Source: Mesorhizobium sp. NZP2077 (GTDB lineage Bacteria > Pseudomonadota > Alphaproteobacteria > Rhizobiales > Rhizobiaceae). Taken from it: DNA of 64,000 nucleotides. The stretch covers positions 300,823 through 364,822 of the forward strand of contig NZ_CP051294.1 of assembly GCF_013170805.1 (NCBI RefSeq), in the 5' to 3' direction. The position numbers and the translations under genes were made by a program. How positions within the stretch are numbered: the first letter of the stretch is position 1; every line of letters starts with the position of its first letter. Positions 36,555-45,142 of the stretch are shown here, piece after piece. The notes below the pieces were generated by a model. It was not told the DNA's origin. It searched no databases and was given only the letters and a program-made list of their open reading frames with translations.

Positions 36555-37572
36555 CGCGCTTATCGACCGCTTCCCTGCCCGCCTCGGCGTAATCTCCGCG
36601 CAGGATCGCCGCGGACGTCACCACGGCCTCGGCCTTCTTGGTGGCGCCGCGGTCAGTGAAGAATTCTGTCTTGAAGACCTTGTCCCAAGCCTTGCGCGCA
36701 TCTGCTTGACTGCAATCGGCATCGTCGAGAACAGCCAATTCGTCGATCGCCCATTTGAGTTTGTCGCGCAGCAGCTTGGCACGGCTGTCGTCTGGACCGC
36801 GTGTGAGCTTGGCCCCATAAACGACGGGGTGGTCGACCTCGAGGCTACCTTCAAGCCGGGAATGGACGTTTTCCATCGTCCGTCGCAGCGAGACGTCGTC
36901 GTGGTCAGAGTTCTTGGAAAACCGCTCGGTGACAAGCTTGGTGATCATGAACCCGGGGGCAATCTGGCTACGCCACGATTCCCGGCTACGGGCAAACGCC
37001 TTCATGAGCTTGACGACGCGGCGCATCTGCCCACCGTTGAGCTGGTCGGGGCTCTGCGCCTTGTTTTCGTCTTTGAACCAAGCCGTCACAGCCATCGGAT
37101 CGGACTTTTTCCAATCCGTGCTAGCCAGCTCGTAGACATACTCCTGGTTCTCCTCGAAGCGTCGGTAGACAGGAACGTCAACGTGGTAGCCAAGATCGTA
37201 GTAGATGCGAACGCAGTTCTTCAGCACCTCCGGGGCCTTTTTGAACTTGTCGTCATGGACCGCCTTACGCACCATTTCCTTCGCGTCGGCTGCTGTCTTG
37301 TCGGCACCGCGCGGTCCAACCAGCTTATCCTTATCGAAATAGACCCCATCATCGATGTCATAATCGAGCTCGGCATGCTGGGTCATCGTGCGCATCGCAT
37401 AGGACCCTTGAGTCCGGCATCCGACCGGTGAAGGTTCCTCATCTCTCTTCAGCCCGTCTTTCAACCGTTTGCGGTTCGTGTTGCGCCGGTCGCGCATCGT
37501 GTCGCGTTCGTCCTTCGGCAACTGCACTTCGGTGTTGTGGAACGCCGTCATATCGTCGTGGCAATCAAACAT
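36535..37572 (-). CDS. CBASS CD-NTase, DncV-like cyclic dinucleotide synthase
   Basis: The signal-generating enzyme of the system, 345 residues. Nucleotidyltransferase motifs are in order: Gly56-Ser57 ('TQGSYAMRT'), Asp72-x-Asp74 ('DYDIDDG') and a third acidic residue, Asp131 ('YHVDVPVYR'). Sequence and operon place it near Vibrio DncV, so 3'3'-cGAMP is the likely product, though the product cannot be read from the sequence. The protein ends in Gly-Gly-Gly-Arg-Tyr-Gly; a C-terminal glycine is what Cap2 needs to form a thioester and attach it to a target. The start overlaps the capV stop by 8 nt. It would be activated on phage infection. Confidence 0.92.
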   Translation of the reverse strand: MFDCHDDMTAFHNTEVQLPKDERDTMRDRRNTNRKRLKDGLKRDEEPSPVGCRTQGSYAMRTMTQHAELDYDIDDGVYFDKDKLVGPRGADKTAADAKEMVRKAVHDDKFKKAPEVLKNCVRIYYDLGYHVDVPVYRRFEENQEYVYELASTDWKKSDPMAVTAWFKDENKAQSPDQLNGGQMRRVVKLMKAFARSRESWRSQIAPGFMITKLVTERFSKNSDHDDVSLRRTMENVHSRLEGSLEVDHPVVYGAKLTRGPDDSRAKLLRDKLKWAIDELAVLDDADCSQADARKAWDKVFKTEFFTDRGATKKAEAVVTSAAILRGDYAEAGREAVDKRGGGRYG

Positions 37573-38689
37573 CTTTCCCTCGCTTGGCTTTGCTCTCCGG
37601 CGCTTGGCGCAGAAGCCTGTCGATTGCTCGACCGATTTCAGATTTTTCGTCTCCGCAGGCGCTTAGCGCCTCATAGGCATCGGTCTGGCCCTGTTGAACC
37701 AAGGCATCCATCGATGCCTTGGAGGTCTCATCCAGGTCAAGATGGCCCAGCATCGCCCCTGCAATGTCGCCATGCGGGAAGCGGACGATCGACAGCTCAC
37801 GGCCGGTATGTTTGCCCATCATATGGGCGATATGGTCGAAGGCGTATTGTTGCGCGCTGATGCTGACCGCAGCCGCGTCCGCGCCAAAGCGCCACTCCTT
37901 GAAGCCCCGATCAACCAGAGCCGGCGTGATCTGATCGCCGGAAGGCGGCGGACAGGTTCCTAGGCAAAAGATTTCAATGGCATCACCGGGTTGTGTGAGC
38001 TCAAGGGCGTCGGTCAGTCCGACTAGGATCGGATTGTTGGCCCAAAGGCCACCATCTACGAAGGCATGCCCGCCCTGCATCTTGGGATTGGGCAGCCAGG
38101 CCACCGATCGAAACACCGGCGCCGCCGTGGTCGCCATGCAGACGTCGACAAGTGTGTAGTCGTCGTCGCGGTGCTTGCTGTTTTCAAGGTGCGGGGTTTT
38201 GAAGACCCACGATCGGTGGCGTGACATCTCGACCGCAGGGATGGCAAGCCCTATGCCGCGGTCATTCCAGATGTCGATCAGCTTCATCGCTTTGAGTTGT
38301 GCGGTTAGCGCCACCTTGAGGGCTGCCGCCCCTGCTCTGTTCAACGCCGCACGCCTGCCGAATTGCCAAAGGATCTTGGCAAGCGCCGAAGGCACCTTCT
38401 CCGGGAAGATTTTAGGCCCCTCGTTCCGATAGAGATCGATCACCTTGCTCATGCGGACATCCGCCGCCAAGGCGCAAGCCAGGATCGCCCCAGTGCTGGT
38501 GCCGCAGATCAGCTGAAATGCTTTGCCAAGGTCAATATGCGTGACCTTGCGCGTATCGGAATACCTGGTCATCAACGCGTCCAGATAGGACGCGCTGTAA
38601 ATGCCGCGCATGCCGCCGCCCTCAATACAGAGGACCCGGAAGGGAGGCTTATATGCCTGTTTGGCCGAGGGCGTCGTTTTGCGCGCCAA
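37565..38689 (-). CDS. capV: CBASS effector CapV, patatin-like phospholipase
   Basis: The effector, 374 residues. Patatin motifs are complete: oxyanion loop Gly24-Gly-Gly-x-Arg-Gly29 ('EGGGMRGIY'), nucleophile Ser65 in 'GTSTG' and catalytic Asp212 in 'VDGGLWANNP'. In homologous systems cGAMP activates CapV to degrade inner-membrane phospholipids and kill the infected cell. The start is the TTG at 38689, with GGAG 8 nt upstream; no in-frame ATG lies nearby. Using TTG may keep basal expression of a toxic enzyme low. It is the first gene of the operon and its stop overlaps the CD-NTase start. Confidence 0.93.
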   Translation of the reverse strand: MARKTTPSAKQAYKPPFRVLCIEGGGMRGIYSASYLDALMTRYSDTRKVTHIDLGKAFQLICGTSTGAILACALAADVRMSKVIDLYRNEGPKIFPEKVPSALAKILWQFGRRAALNRAGAAALKVALTAQLKAMKLIDIWNDRGIGLAIPAVEMSRHRSWVFKTPHLENSKHRDDDYTLVDVCMATTAAPVFRSVAWLPNPKMQGGHAFVDGGLWANNPILVGLTDALELTQPGDAIEIFCLGTCPPPSGDQITPALVDRGFKEWRFGADAAAVSISAQQYAFDHIAHMMGKHTGRELSIVRFPHGDIAGAMLGHLDLDETSKASMDALVQQGQTDAYEALSACGDEKSEIGRAIDRLLRQAPESKAKRGKDV

Positions 38690-38712
38690 GAATCAATCTC
38701 CATTGGGAACCG

Positions 38713-38741
38713 GCTATATTAACGTGGTTTTGCTTGACCAA
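38713..38741 (-). promoter_or_regulatory. Predicted promoter of the CBASS operon
   Basis: On the minus strand TTGGTC (38741-38736), 17 nt, TATAGC (38718-38713). It would start transcription about 16-18 nt before the capV TTG, leaving just enough room for the GGAG ribosome site. No operator symmetry is visible. Confidence 0.4.
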
Positions 38742-38900
38742 CCAAGCATGTTCTTTGTTTGTTCAGAGAATTTATAGTCTTGACGATAGGCCTTATGTTT
38801 TCGGGCTGCGTCGCCCGCTCGGCGGAGCCCGTCCCGTCCACCAAGCCAAGCCGGAACGTTTGCAACAGAACCGCCCAGACTCCGTCAAGGATCCCCTCTC

Positions 38901-39639
38901 TCAGGTACCAAGCCCGATACCCTCGCTATTAACGCTTGCATCTTCCTCGTCGCCGTCGCCCTCCCCGCTGCTCAGCCCGGTCGGAATATCTCCAGCCAGC
39001 AGCTTTTCCTTCGACAGCAATCCGGCATCTTCAAGTGCCTCGAAATCCGGCAGGTCTCGCAGCGTGTCGAGCCCGAACTCCAGCAGAAATTCTTTCGTCG
39101 TGACGTAGGTGTAGGGCGCGCCCGACGTCGGGCTGCGCGGACCGGAAGCGATCAAGCCGGCACTGCGGAGATGACCAATAAAATCGCGACTGATCTCCTT
39201 GCCGAAAAACGACGACAATTCTCCCCGCGTGATCGGCTGGAAGTAGCCGATGCACATCAGCACCAGCACCTCTGACTGCGTGAGGTCTTTGGCACGCCCA
39301 CTGCCGCCGCCCGCTGTGCCAAATGCGCTGCGGATGGCGTCGGCGTAGGCCGGCCGCGTCAGGTGCTTCCAGCCGCCGGCGACAGCGACCAGATCGTATG
39401 GCCGGCCGCGCAGCTCTTCACGGATATCGTCGATCAACAGGTCGATGCTGCAGCTTTTTCCGACGACGCGCGCCAGCGTCTCGCGGCCGACCGGGTCACT
39501 GGCGGCGAAGATGGTGGCCTCGACGCGCTGCATCCATTCGCGCCAGCGCGCCTCCGGCGGCAGATGATCCAGCTCGCGATCAAACAAATGGTCATTTGGC
39601 CGGCTGTCGCCTCCTTGTGCTCCTCCCCTTCTCCTTTGA
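38901..39639 (-). pseudogene. ScpB-like chromosome-segregation protein, 5' end cut by Tn3-family transposon
   Basis: A ScpB-type winged-helix protein related to the intact copy at 58339-59031: the two share 'ELDHLPPE', 'RWREWM', 'IFAASDPV', 'FQPITRGELSSFFGKE', 'SGAPYTYVTTKEF' and the ending 'ALEDAGLLSKEKLLAGDI'. After that this copy has an extra acidic tail ('SSGEGDGDEEDASVNSEG'). Upstream of 'RPNDHLFDRELDHL' the frame passes without a start into the left inverted repeat of the transposon, so the native start is lost; a GTG inside the repeat could give a chimeric product. The DUF1403 partner seen beside the other copy is missing here. Confidence 0.75.
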
Positions 39640-42600
39640 GGGGTCGGAACAAGATCTGCTTTCCCAGACACGCTAAGACCGAACGAAGCATGAACATCAA
39701 GCTGCGCGAAGTCGGCGCGCAGGCAGTCTGAGCAACCGGAAGCCTTCGGGCATTTGACGCTCGGTATCCCAGGCATAGATGCCTGTAAGATTGATGTGTT
39801 CCCAACTGAGCGGCGAGATGTGCTTCAGCAGCGTGTCGGGAATGTTTTTGCCCGCTTGCTTCAGATGCGCGACAGCACGGTCGAGATAGACCGTATTCCA
39901 GTGCACGATCGCGCTGACGACGAGATTGAGGCCGGATGCGCGGAAGGCCTGGCTTTCGAACGATCGGTCACGGATTTCGCCTCGCTCATGGAAGAACACG
40001 GGGCGCTTGAGTTTGTGCGCAGCCTCGCCCTTGTTGAGGCCAGCCTGACAGCGCCGTCGCAGTGCCGGGCTCGAGTACCACTCGATCATGAACAACGATC
40101 GCTCGATGCGGCCCAGTTCCCCCAGAGCCCTCGCGAGTTGGCTTTCCTTCGGAGACGCCGAGAGCTTCTTCAGAATTGTCGAGGGCACAACGGCGCGGGT
40201 GGTGATCGACGCCGCAAGATGAAGCAGATCATCCCAGTGATCGAGGATCAATGTCGTGTTGATCGGCGCACCGATGTGATTGGTTAGCGCAGGATAGGCG
40301 TCGCCTTTCTCGAATGTGTGAAACTTCCGATCCCTCAGATTGCGTAGCCGAGGCGCGAACCGCTTGCCGATCAGAGCGAACAACCCGAACACGTGATCGC
40401 TTGCGCCGCCTGTGTCGGTGAAATGCTCCTGGATATCGAGGATCGTGTCCTGATCGAACAGGCCGTCGAGCACATAGGCAGCCTCGCTTTCCGTCGGGCT
40501 GATGGGCAAGATGCTGAAGTAGCCATACTGGTCAGACAGGTGGCTGTAGAACTTCGATCCCGGCTCGCTGCCGTAATGTAGATTGACGTCACCGCGTTTG
40601 GCGGCTCGATCACTTGCCCGGAAGAACTGCCCGTCGGATGAAGCTGTCGTTCCGTTGCCCCACAGACGAGAGTACGGATGGCGGCTGTGTGTATCTGTCA
40701 CGCAGGCTTGCGCTGCGCGATACGTCTCTGATCGAGCGTGGAAGGTGCGCATCCAGCCGATCCGATGAGCGCTGATGCCCTTTGAAGCACTGGCCATCCG
40801 CTTCGGACCGAGGTTGGTCGCGTCAGCCAGAACGCCGGCCAGCATGGCGGATACGTTCTGCGGCGCATCCCCAGTTCGGACGTGGGTGAACTGGTCGGCG
40901 AACCCGGTCCATTCATGCACTTCTCTCAGCAGATCGGGCACCTCGATTTGCGGAAACATGTCACTTATTTCGGCGTTCAAATCTTCTGCAGCGGAAGGAA
41001 CCTCGCCGACGGTCGGCGAAACGATCAGCGTCCCGCCTTCAAGACGAACCCCTTCGAGCTTTCCGGCTCGTGCCCGATAGGCAAGGCGTTTGAGGTTGAA
41101 GTCCAGCATTTGGCGAGCTTCAGCCAACCAGGCCGCTCCATCAACTTGTACGCCAAGGCCGAGTCGGTCTTCTTCCTTCATTGCAGTGAAAGTTGGTCGA
41201 GGCATGAGGTGCTCATCGATCGGGCGGAACGAGCGGCTGCCGTCGACCCAGACATCGACCGAACGAAGCCTGTCTCGCAATGTGGCGAGTGTTGCAATTT
41301 CATAAAGACGCCGATCGGGCTTTTCCTGTCCGAAGATGAGTTTCCGATCGGCTTGGCGGAGGTGCGTGATCGGGACGCGCTCCGGGAGTGTCCGGCGCCT
41401 CTCCGAGTAGAGGCGTTTCAGCACACCGACCGCCGCAAGAAGTGGATCGTGTCGGCGGGTCGAGCGGAACGTCAACGCCTGCAGGAACGCACCCGCATAT
41501 TTGTGGACGGTCGCATACTGCTCGGCTGCTAAGGCCAGAGGTGAAGCCTCGTTGTCTTCGACCATAGCGGCAAGCTCGGGCTTCATCCGAAGCAGTCGAG
41601 GCCAGCCAACTTCGCGGTCGAGTGTCTCGATCGCATCATCGCCATTATCATTCGCCGCCTGGAGGGCGGATATCGTATCGAGGAACATCCGCAGAATCTT
41701 TGAGGTCTCCGGCCGAGCGTCCATGTGCCGCTGTTTTTTGCGATTGTTGGCTTGCGAGAACAACCGACCCATCAGCTTGATGAACATCGTTACGGCATCG
41801 TCGGTGAGTTTCTTACCGAGCTTGATGATCTGCGCCACGATCGTCGAACGCCGGCGATTTGCACCGAAATCTGTGGCGAGCCACGCAGGAGTGGCGTCGC
41901 CCTCCCGAATGAGCTGGTCCCAGCGTCCAGATGAAATACGCGCCTGCAATTGAGGATCGATTTCGAGCGTGTGCAGGAAGGCAATTCGTTCGGTCAGTCC
42001 AATTAGGTTCGAAGCACCGGGCGCGTCTGGCGCTGATCGCAGCCAATGGAATCGCGTTTGACCAATAGCCGGATCGACGTGGAGCAGAGCGTCGAGCGCT
42101 TCCAACTTCTCGGCGGCGATATCTTCGAGGAGTGTGATTTCTGCGCGTCGGCGTGCAATGGCGCGACCGGCCAATCCGATCGTCTCGATCGCCGCCTGAG
42201 AAGGGAGTAGCGCACCGCGCTGCCGAAACGCAGATATCACCGCCGTGACGATCGGGTGCCCCTTATCCCCGGCAGCCGCTGCGTCGATAGCAGCCAGAAG
42301 TGCTGCACGCCGGTCGTTCTTGTTGGCTATGTGAAGGCTGAGATGTTCGGTCAGGAAACGCCTGTGCTCGAAACGTGTCTGCACCCGACGCGCATAGATG
42401 GCGTAATCACGCGAGTCTACGGTGAGCTGGTCGGCCAAGTAGCGGATGACCGTCGCATGAGGCTGCTCGTCTTCTCCCAAGAGACGCCCAGTATGCCGCA
42501 TGACGCAAAGCTGGATGGCGAAGCCCAGTTTATTATGCGCGCGGCGACGCACCTCACATTCCAACCTGTCAATTGGATCGAGAGTATAGTGCCGGAGCAG

Positions 42601-42821
42601 ATTATCCTCGTCAGCCGGGAAGCCAAAAAGAACCTTTGCCTCCGCCGCATTGACCAGCCTTCTTCGGCCCATTCGTTCGCTCCTCGCTATGAAGGAGCCG
42701 AGCTTATGGTCGCTGCAAGATCGATCGCAATCGAGTTGGTAATCTTATCCAGGGGACAAACAGATGTTCGTGCTTCGTTCGACCTTAGCGTGTCTGGGAA
42801 AGCAAATCTTGTTCCGGCCCC
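39640..42821 (-). mobile_element. Tn3-family transposon carrying only a transposase gene
   Basis: A 3182-bp element whose ends are long inverted repeats: left GGGGTCGGAACAAGATCTGC and right, read inward, GGGGCCGGAACAAGATTTGC, with similarity continuing through TTTCCCAGACACGCTAAG and beyond, about 55-60 bp in all. The only gene inside is tnpA; no resolvase, res site or passenger gene is seen. Flanking pentamers (TTTGA and AATGA) do not match, so there is no clean target duplication, suggesting that one flank was lost. Confidence 0.88.
39697..42672 (-). CDS. tnpA: Tn3 family transposase
   Basis: A full-length Tn3-family transposase of 991 residues that cuts and joins the transposon ends in replicative transposition. 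The N-terminal region ('[27 protein letters not shown]') is the DUF4158-type domain; the catalytic DDE part includes '[14 protein letters not shown]' and the C-terminal '[15 protein letters not shown]' and '[21 protein letters not shown]', all diagnostic. The frame is unbroken and the gene fills the element, starting about 150 nt inside the right inverted repeat. It is likely functional. Several opposite-strand open frames are shadows. Confidence 0.95.
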   Translation of the reverse strand: MGRRRLVNAAEAKVLFGFPADEDNLLRHYTLDPIDRLECEVRRRAHNKLGFAIQLCVMRHTGRLLGEDEQPHATVIRYLADQLTVDSRDYAIYARRVQTRFEHRRFLTEHLSLHIANKNDRRAALLAAIDAAAAGDKGHPIVTAVISAFRQRGALLPSQAAIETIGLAGRAIARRRAEITLLEDIAAEKLEALDALLHVDPAIGQTRFHWLRSAPDAPGASNLIGLTERIAFLHTLEIDPQLQARISSGRWDQLIREGDATPAWLATDFGANRRRSTIVAQIIKLGKKLTDDAVTMFIKLMGRLFSQANNRKKQRHMDARPETSKILRMFLDTISALQAANDNGDDAIETLDREVGWPRLLRMKPELAAMVEDNEASPLALAAEQYATVHKYAGAFLQALTFRSTRRHDPLLAAVGVLKRLYSERRRTLPERVPITHLRQADRKLIFGQEKPDRRLYEIATLATLRDRLRSVDVWVDGSRSFRPIDEHLMPRPTFTAMKEEDRLGLGVQVDGAAWLAEARQMLDFNLKRLAYRARAGKLEGVRLEGGTLIVSPTVGEVPSAAEDLNAEISDMFPQIEVPDLLREVHEWTGFADQFTHVRTGDAPQNVSAMLAGVLADATNLGPKRMASASKGISAHRIGWMRTFHARSETYRAAQACVTDTHSRHPYSRLWGNGTTASSDGQFFRASDRAAKRGDVNLHYGSEPGSKFYSHLSDQYGYFSILPISPTESEAAYVLDGLFDQDTILDIQEHFTDTGGASDHVFGLFALIGKRFAPRLRNLRDRKFHTFEKGDAYPALTNHIGAPINTTLILDHWDDLLHLAASITTRAVVPSTILKKLSASPKESQLARALGELGRIERSLFMIEWYSSPALRRRCQAGLNKGEAAHKLKRPVFFHERGEIRDRSFESQAFRASGLNLVVSAIVHWNTVYLDRAVAHLKQAGKNIPDTLLKHISPLSWEHINLTGIYAWDTERQMPEGFRLLRLPARRLRAA

Positions 42822-43556
42822 AATGAAGGGAAAAGCCGCCTTCGAGAACGCCACGGTCGAACGCCTCCCTGGTCGACGGTTTCATGGTCCTCGCCAGCGC
42901 TGGCTGTGGCGGAACTCGCGAAGCACGTCAATCATCAAACCGGATTGGCGGTCGGTATAGACGAGAACCCGGAGGGCCTGGCTGCAGCAGCGACACGCCT
43001 TAGCATTGAAGCCCCTCAGCAGCGGCTATTCCATTCGCCGGGCCCGACCAGAAACTACGATGTGCAAATTGTTGCCGGACGAACGCCCAAGGCGGGGTCA
43101 ATTGTCCTCATGCAAGCCGACGTCCTTCGGCCAGACGATGAGTTCGAGGCCTGGATAGTGAAGCAGCGCCCTTTTGACGCGGTAACCTTTTGGTTCACTG
43201 GAATCCATCCTGGCAGACAATACGACAATATCATTAGCGAATTGGCGATCACCAGCGACATGCACCATCGCATGGCCAACGACCTTGCTGTATTGGATCT
43301 TGCTGGCGCGATTTTTTCGCCTGGCGGCATTCTTCACATCGCGCAGCGCGCGATCGCAAGCAGGGAAATACGCGTCCGTACCTCGACAGTTGATGAGTTG
43401 AAAGCCCTTCTTGAACATGGGCCGTTTCGGATTGCGGAAATTGCGGATATGAGTCTCTTTGAATATTCAGAGCCGACCCTGGGACCACGCATTGGTGTTC
43501 CCTCAGAGGGCAACTCGTCCTACGTCATATCAACAATCCTGCGGCTGGAAGGCTAG
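42822..43556 (+). pseudogene. SAM-dependent methyltransferase-like protein, 5'-truncated and frameshifted
   Basis: The main frame from about 42906 encodes the latter part of a Rossmann-fold methyltransferase: 'GLAVGIDENPEGLAAAATRL' (cofactor strand 2), 'IVLMQADVLRPDD' and 'PFDAVTFWFTGIHPG', ending properly at 43556. The glycine-rich motif I is found in another frame just upstream ('MVLASAGCGG', near 42880-42900), and the sequence before that stops at the transposon end at 42821. One frameshift and one truncation are thus present. Expression from the GTG at 42906 would give a 216-residue protein without motif I. It converges with the nine-gene operon (27-nt gap). Target unknown. Confidence 0.55.
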
Positions 43557-43582
43557 TAAGCCGCCGCCATTTTCAACTTCTT

Positions 43583-45142
43583 TCACGAAGGCGACCAGTC
43601 GAACACATCTTTAACCAAAGCGCGAACTGAGTTCAGGCACGGCGTGGCCAAACGTTCAGCGAATACCACCATCAATTCCTCGAGGACTCTTTCCTGAATC
43701 TCTTGTTCGCGCTGTTCGACATCGAACACCGGCGCTGGCTCGGCCAGCTGGGATATCGCTTCGGTTTTGGCATCGGCGAGACGCGATCCAAGGTGGCGGA
43801 AAGAGGCAAGCGTCGGTGTATCAGCGTTTCTCGATGCCCGCGCAATCTGCCCTTGGATTTTGGTGATTTCCGCTGATAGCGTTATCACCTTGTCTTTGTT
43901 TTTGAACGATGCCGCTTTTAAACTTTCATAGCTCTCAAAATACCCTTCTGCCTTCTCGGTCAGCTTTTGCAGGGTCAACTGTGCTTCATTGGAAATTTCC
44001 TGCGCCGCGGAACCCAGGTCCTTACAGACGGAGTTTGCGATTTCCTTCTGCATGTCCTGCCAACTTTTCGTTTCCTCAAAACCATCACGCCGTGCGTTCG
44101 GGATCACGGCTTTGAGGTCGACATAGATTTCGCCCACGAACCAGTCCTGATATCGAGCGTTGGACTTCGCCCTTTGCTGAAAAATTTGGCGAACGACGTC
44201 GGTACCGTCGATCTGAATATTCTTGGCGCGTACACGCAGGCCTCGGTACTCTGCCTCCAGATAAGAGCCGGGCACGTCTTTGAAGCCAACCCATGCCCAC
44301 CAAGTCTTCGATGAGGAGAAAAACGGCGTGACCTTCACCAGAGGTGTGAGGTCGGCACCGCCTTCAACGCTGTACGTCTTGCCGTAAGGTTTGTAGATCA
44401 GCTTTGGCTCCTCACCCGGTTCCTCAAGTATCACGTTGACCTGCGGAATACCGATCCCTCCTTCTGCCGCATGGTCGAGGATCTGCGCCACGAATGGAAA
44501 GTCAGGCGCGAACGGAACGGGAGCCACTTGCGACAGGAAGCGAGCCATTAGGTCCGATTTCAAGCATTCCTCAGGAGGCGAGGTAAAGCCATCAAGCACG
44601 ACCTCGAAGAACGATGGCAGCGTTTTATCGACATCCTCGATCTCAACCGTGACGCACTGTCTCAGCAGCGCATCTGCGGTAAGCGTGCTGCCCATTGCAG
44701 GCGACATCAGCTCGCGCATTTTAGCGGCTTTGAAGGTAACGGTCGTCTGCTTTGGCTCGCCGGTTGCCTTTGTCCGGAACGTCAAGGTGTTGGCAAAAAC
44801 GATGCCGGCCAATCGGCCAATGCCTCGAAAACCCGCGTCCGTCCGATAATCTTTCCGGGAAGCTCCGATGGAAGCAAGGGTGGACGCAGCGATGTCAACC
44901 GAAAGCCCCGCTCCATTGTCGCGAATGGTGAGACCCACGAAATTATCGTGGAAACTGACAGTAACCTTGCCCGCCCCAGCCGGGAGGATATCGAGATCTT
45001 CCACTGCTCGCTGTATCGAGTCGAAGCCGTTTTGGACATATTCTCGTATCGCGTTACGAGATTCCCCGTACATTCCGACAGTCAGCGTTTCCAGGATGAA
45101 GGCACCAAAATACGGCTCGACGCCGACCGAGACACTAGTCAT
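43583..45142 (-). CDS. GHKL (Hsp90/MORC-type) ATPase, second paralogue of the operon
   Basis: A 519-residue ATPase. The N-box is in 'SRNAIREYVQNGFDSIQRA' near residues 27-45, the G1 box in 'LTIRDNGAGLS' near 70 and the G2 box in 'GFRGIGRLAG' near 103, as in Hsp90, MutL and MORC proteins. A second domain with 'VGEIYVDLKAVIPNARRDGF' follows, then a helical, coiled-coil-prone C-terminus. It aligns along its length with the ATPase at 47163 ('FLSQVAPVPFAPDF' against 'YLGQVAPVPFASEF'). Start at the ATG at 45142 (GGAG 8 nt upstream), overlapping the PIN-like gene by 8 nt. Last gene of the operon. ATP-gated clamping on DNA or a partner protein is a reasonable inference. Confidence 0.85.
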   Translation of the reverse strand: MTSVSVGVEPYFGAFILETLTVGMYGESRNAIREYVQNGFDSIQRAVEDLDILPAGAGKVTVSFHDNFVGLTIRDNGAGLSVDIAASTLASIGASRKDYRTDAGFRGIGRLAGIVFANTLTFRTKATGEPKQTTVTFKAAKMRELMSPAMGSTLTADALLRQCVTVEIEDVDKTLPSFFEVVLDGFTSPPEECLKSDLMARFLSQVAPVPFAPDFPFVAQILDHAAEGGIGIPQVNVILEEPGEEPKLIYKPYGKTYSVEGGADLTPLVKVTPFFSSSKTWWAWVGFKDVPGSYLEAEYRGLRVRAKNIQIDGTDVVRQIFQQRAKSNARYQDWFVGEIYVDLKAVIPNARRDGFEETKSWQDMQKEIANSVCKDLGSAAQEISNEAQLTLQKLTEKAEGYFESYESLKAASFKNKDKVITLSAEITKIQGQIARASRNADTPTLASFRHLGSRLADAKTEAISQLAEPAPVFDVEQREQEIQERVLEELMVVFAERLATPCLNSVRALVKDVFDWSPS

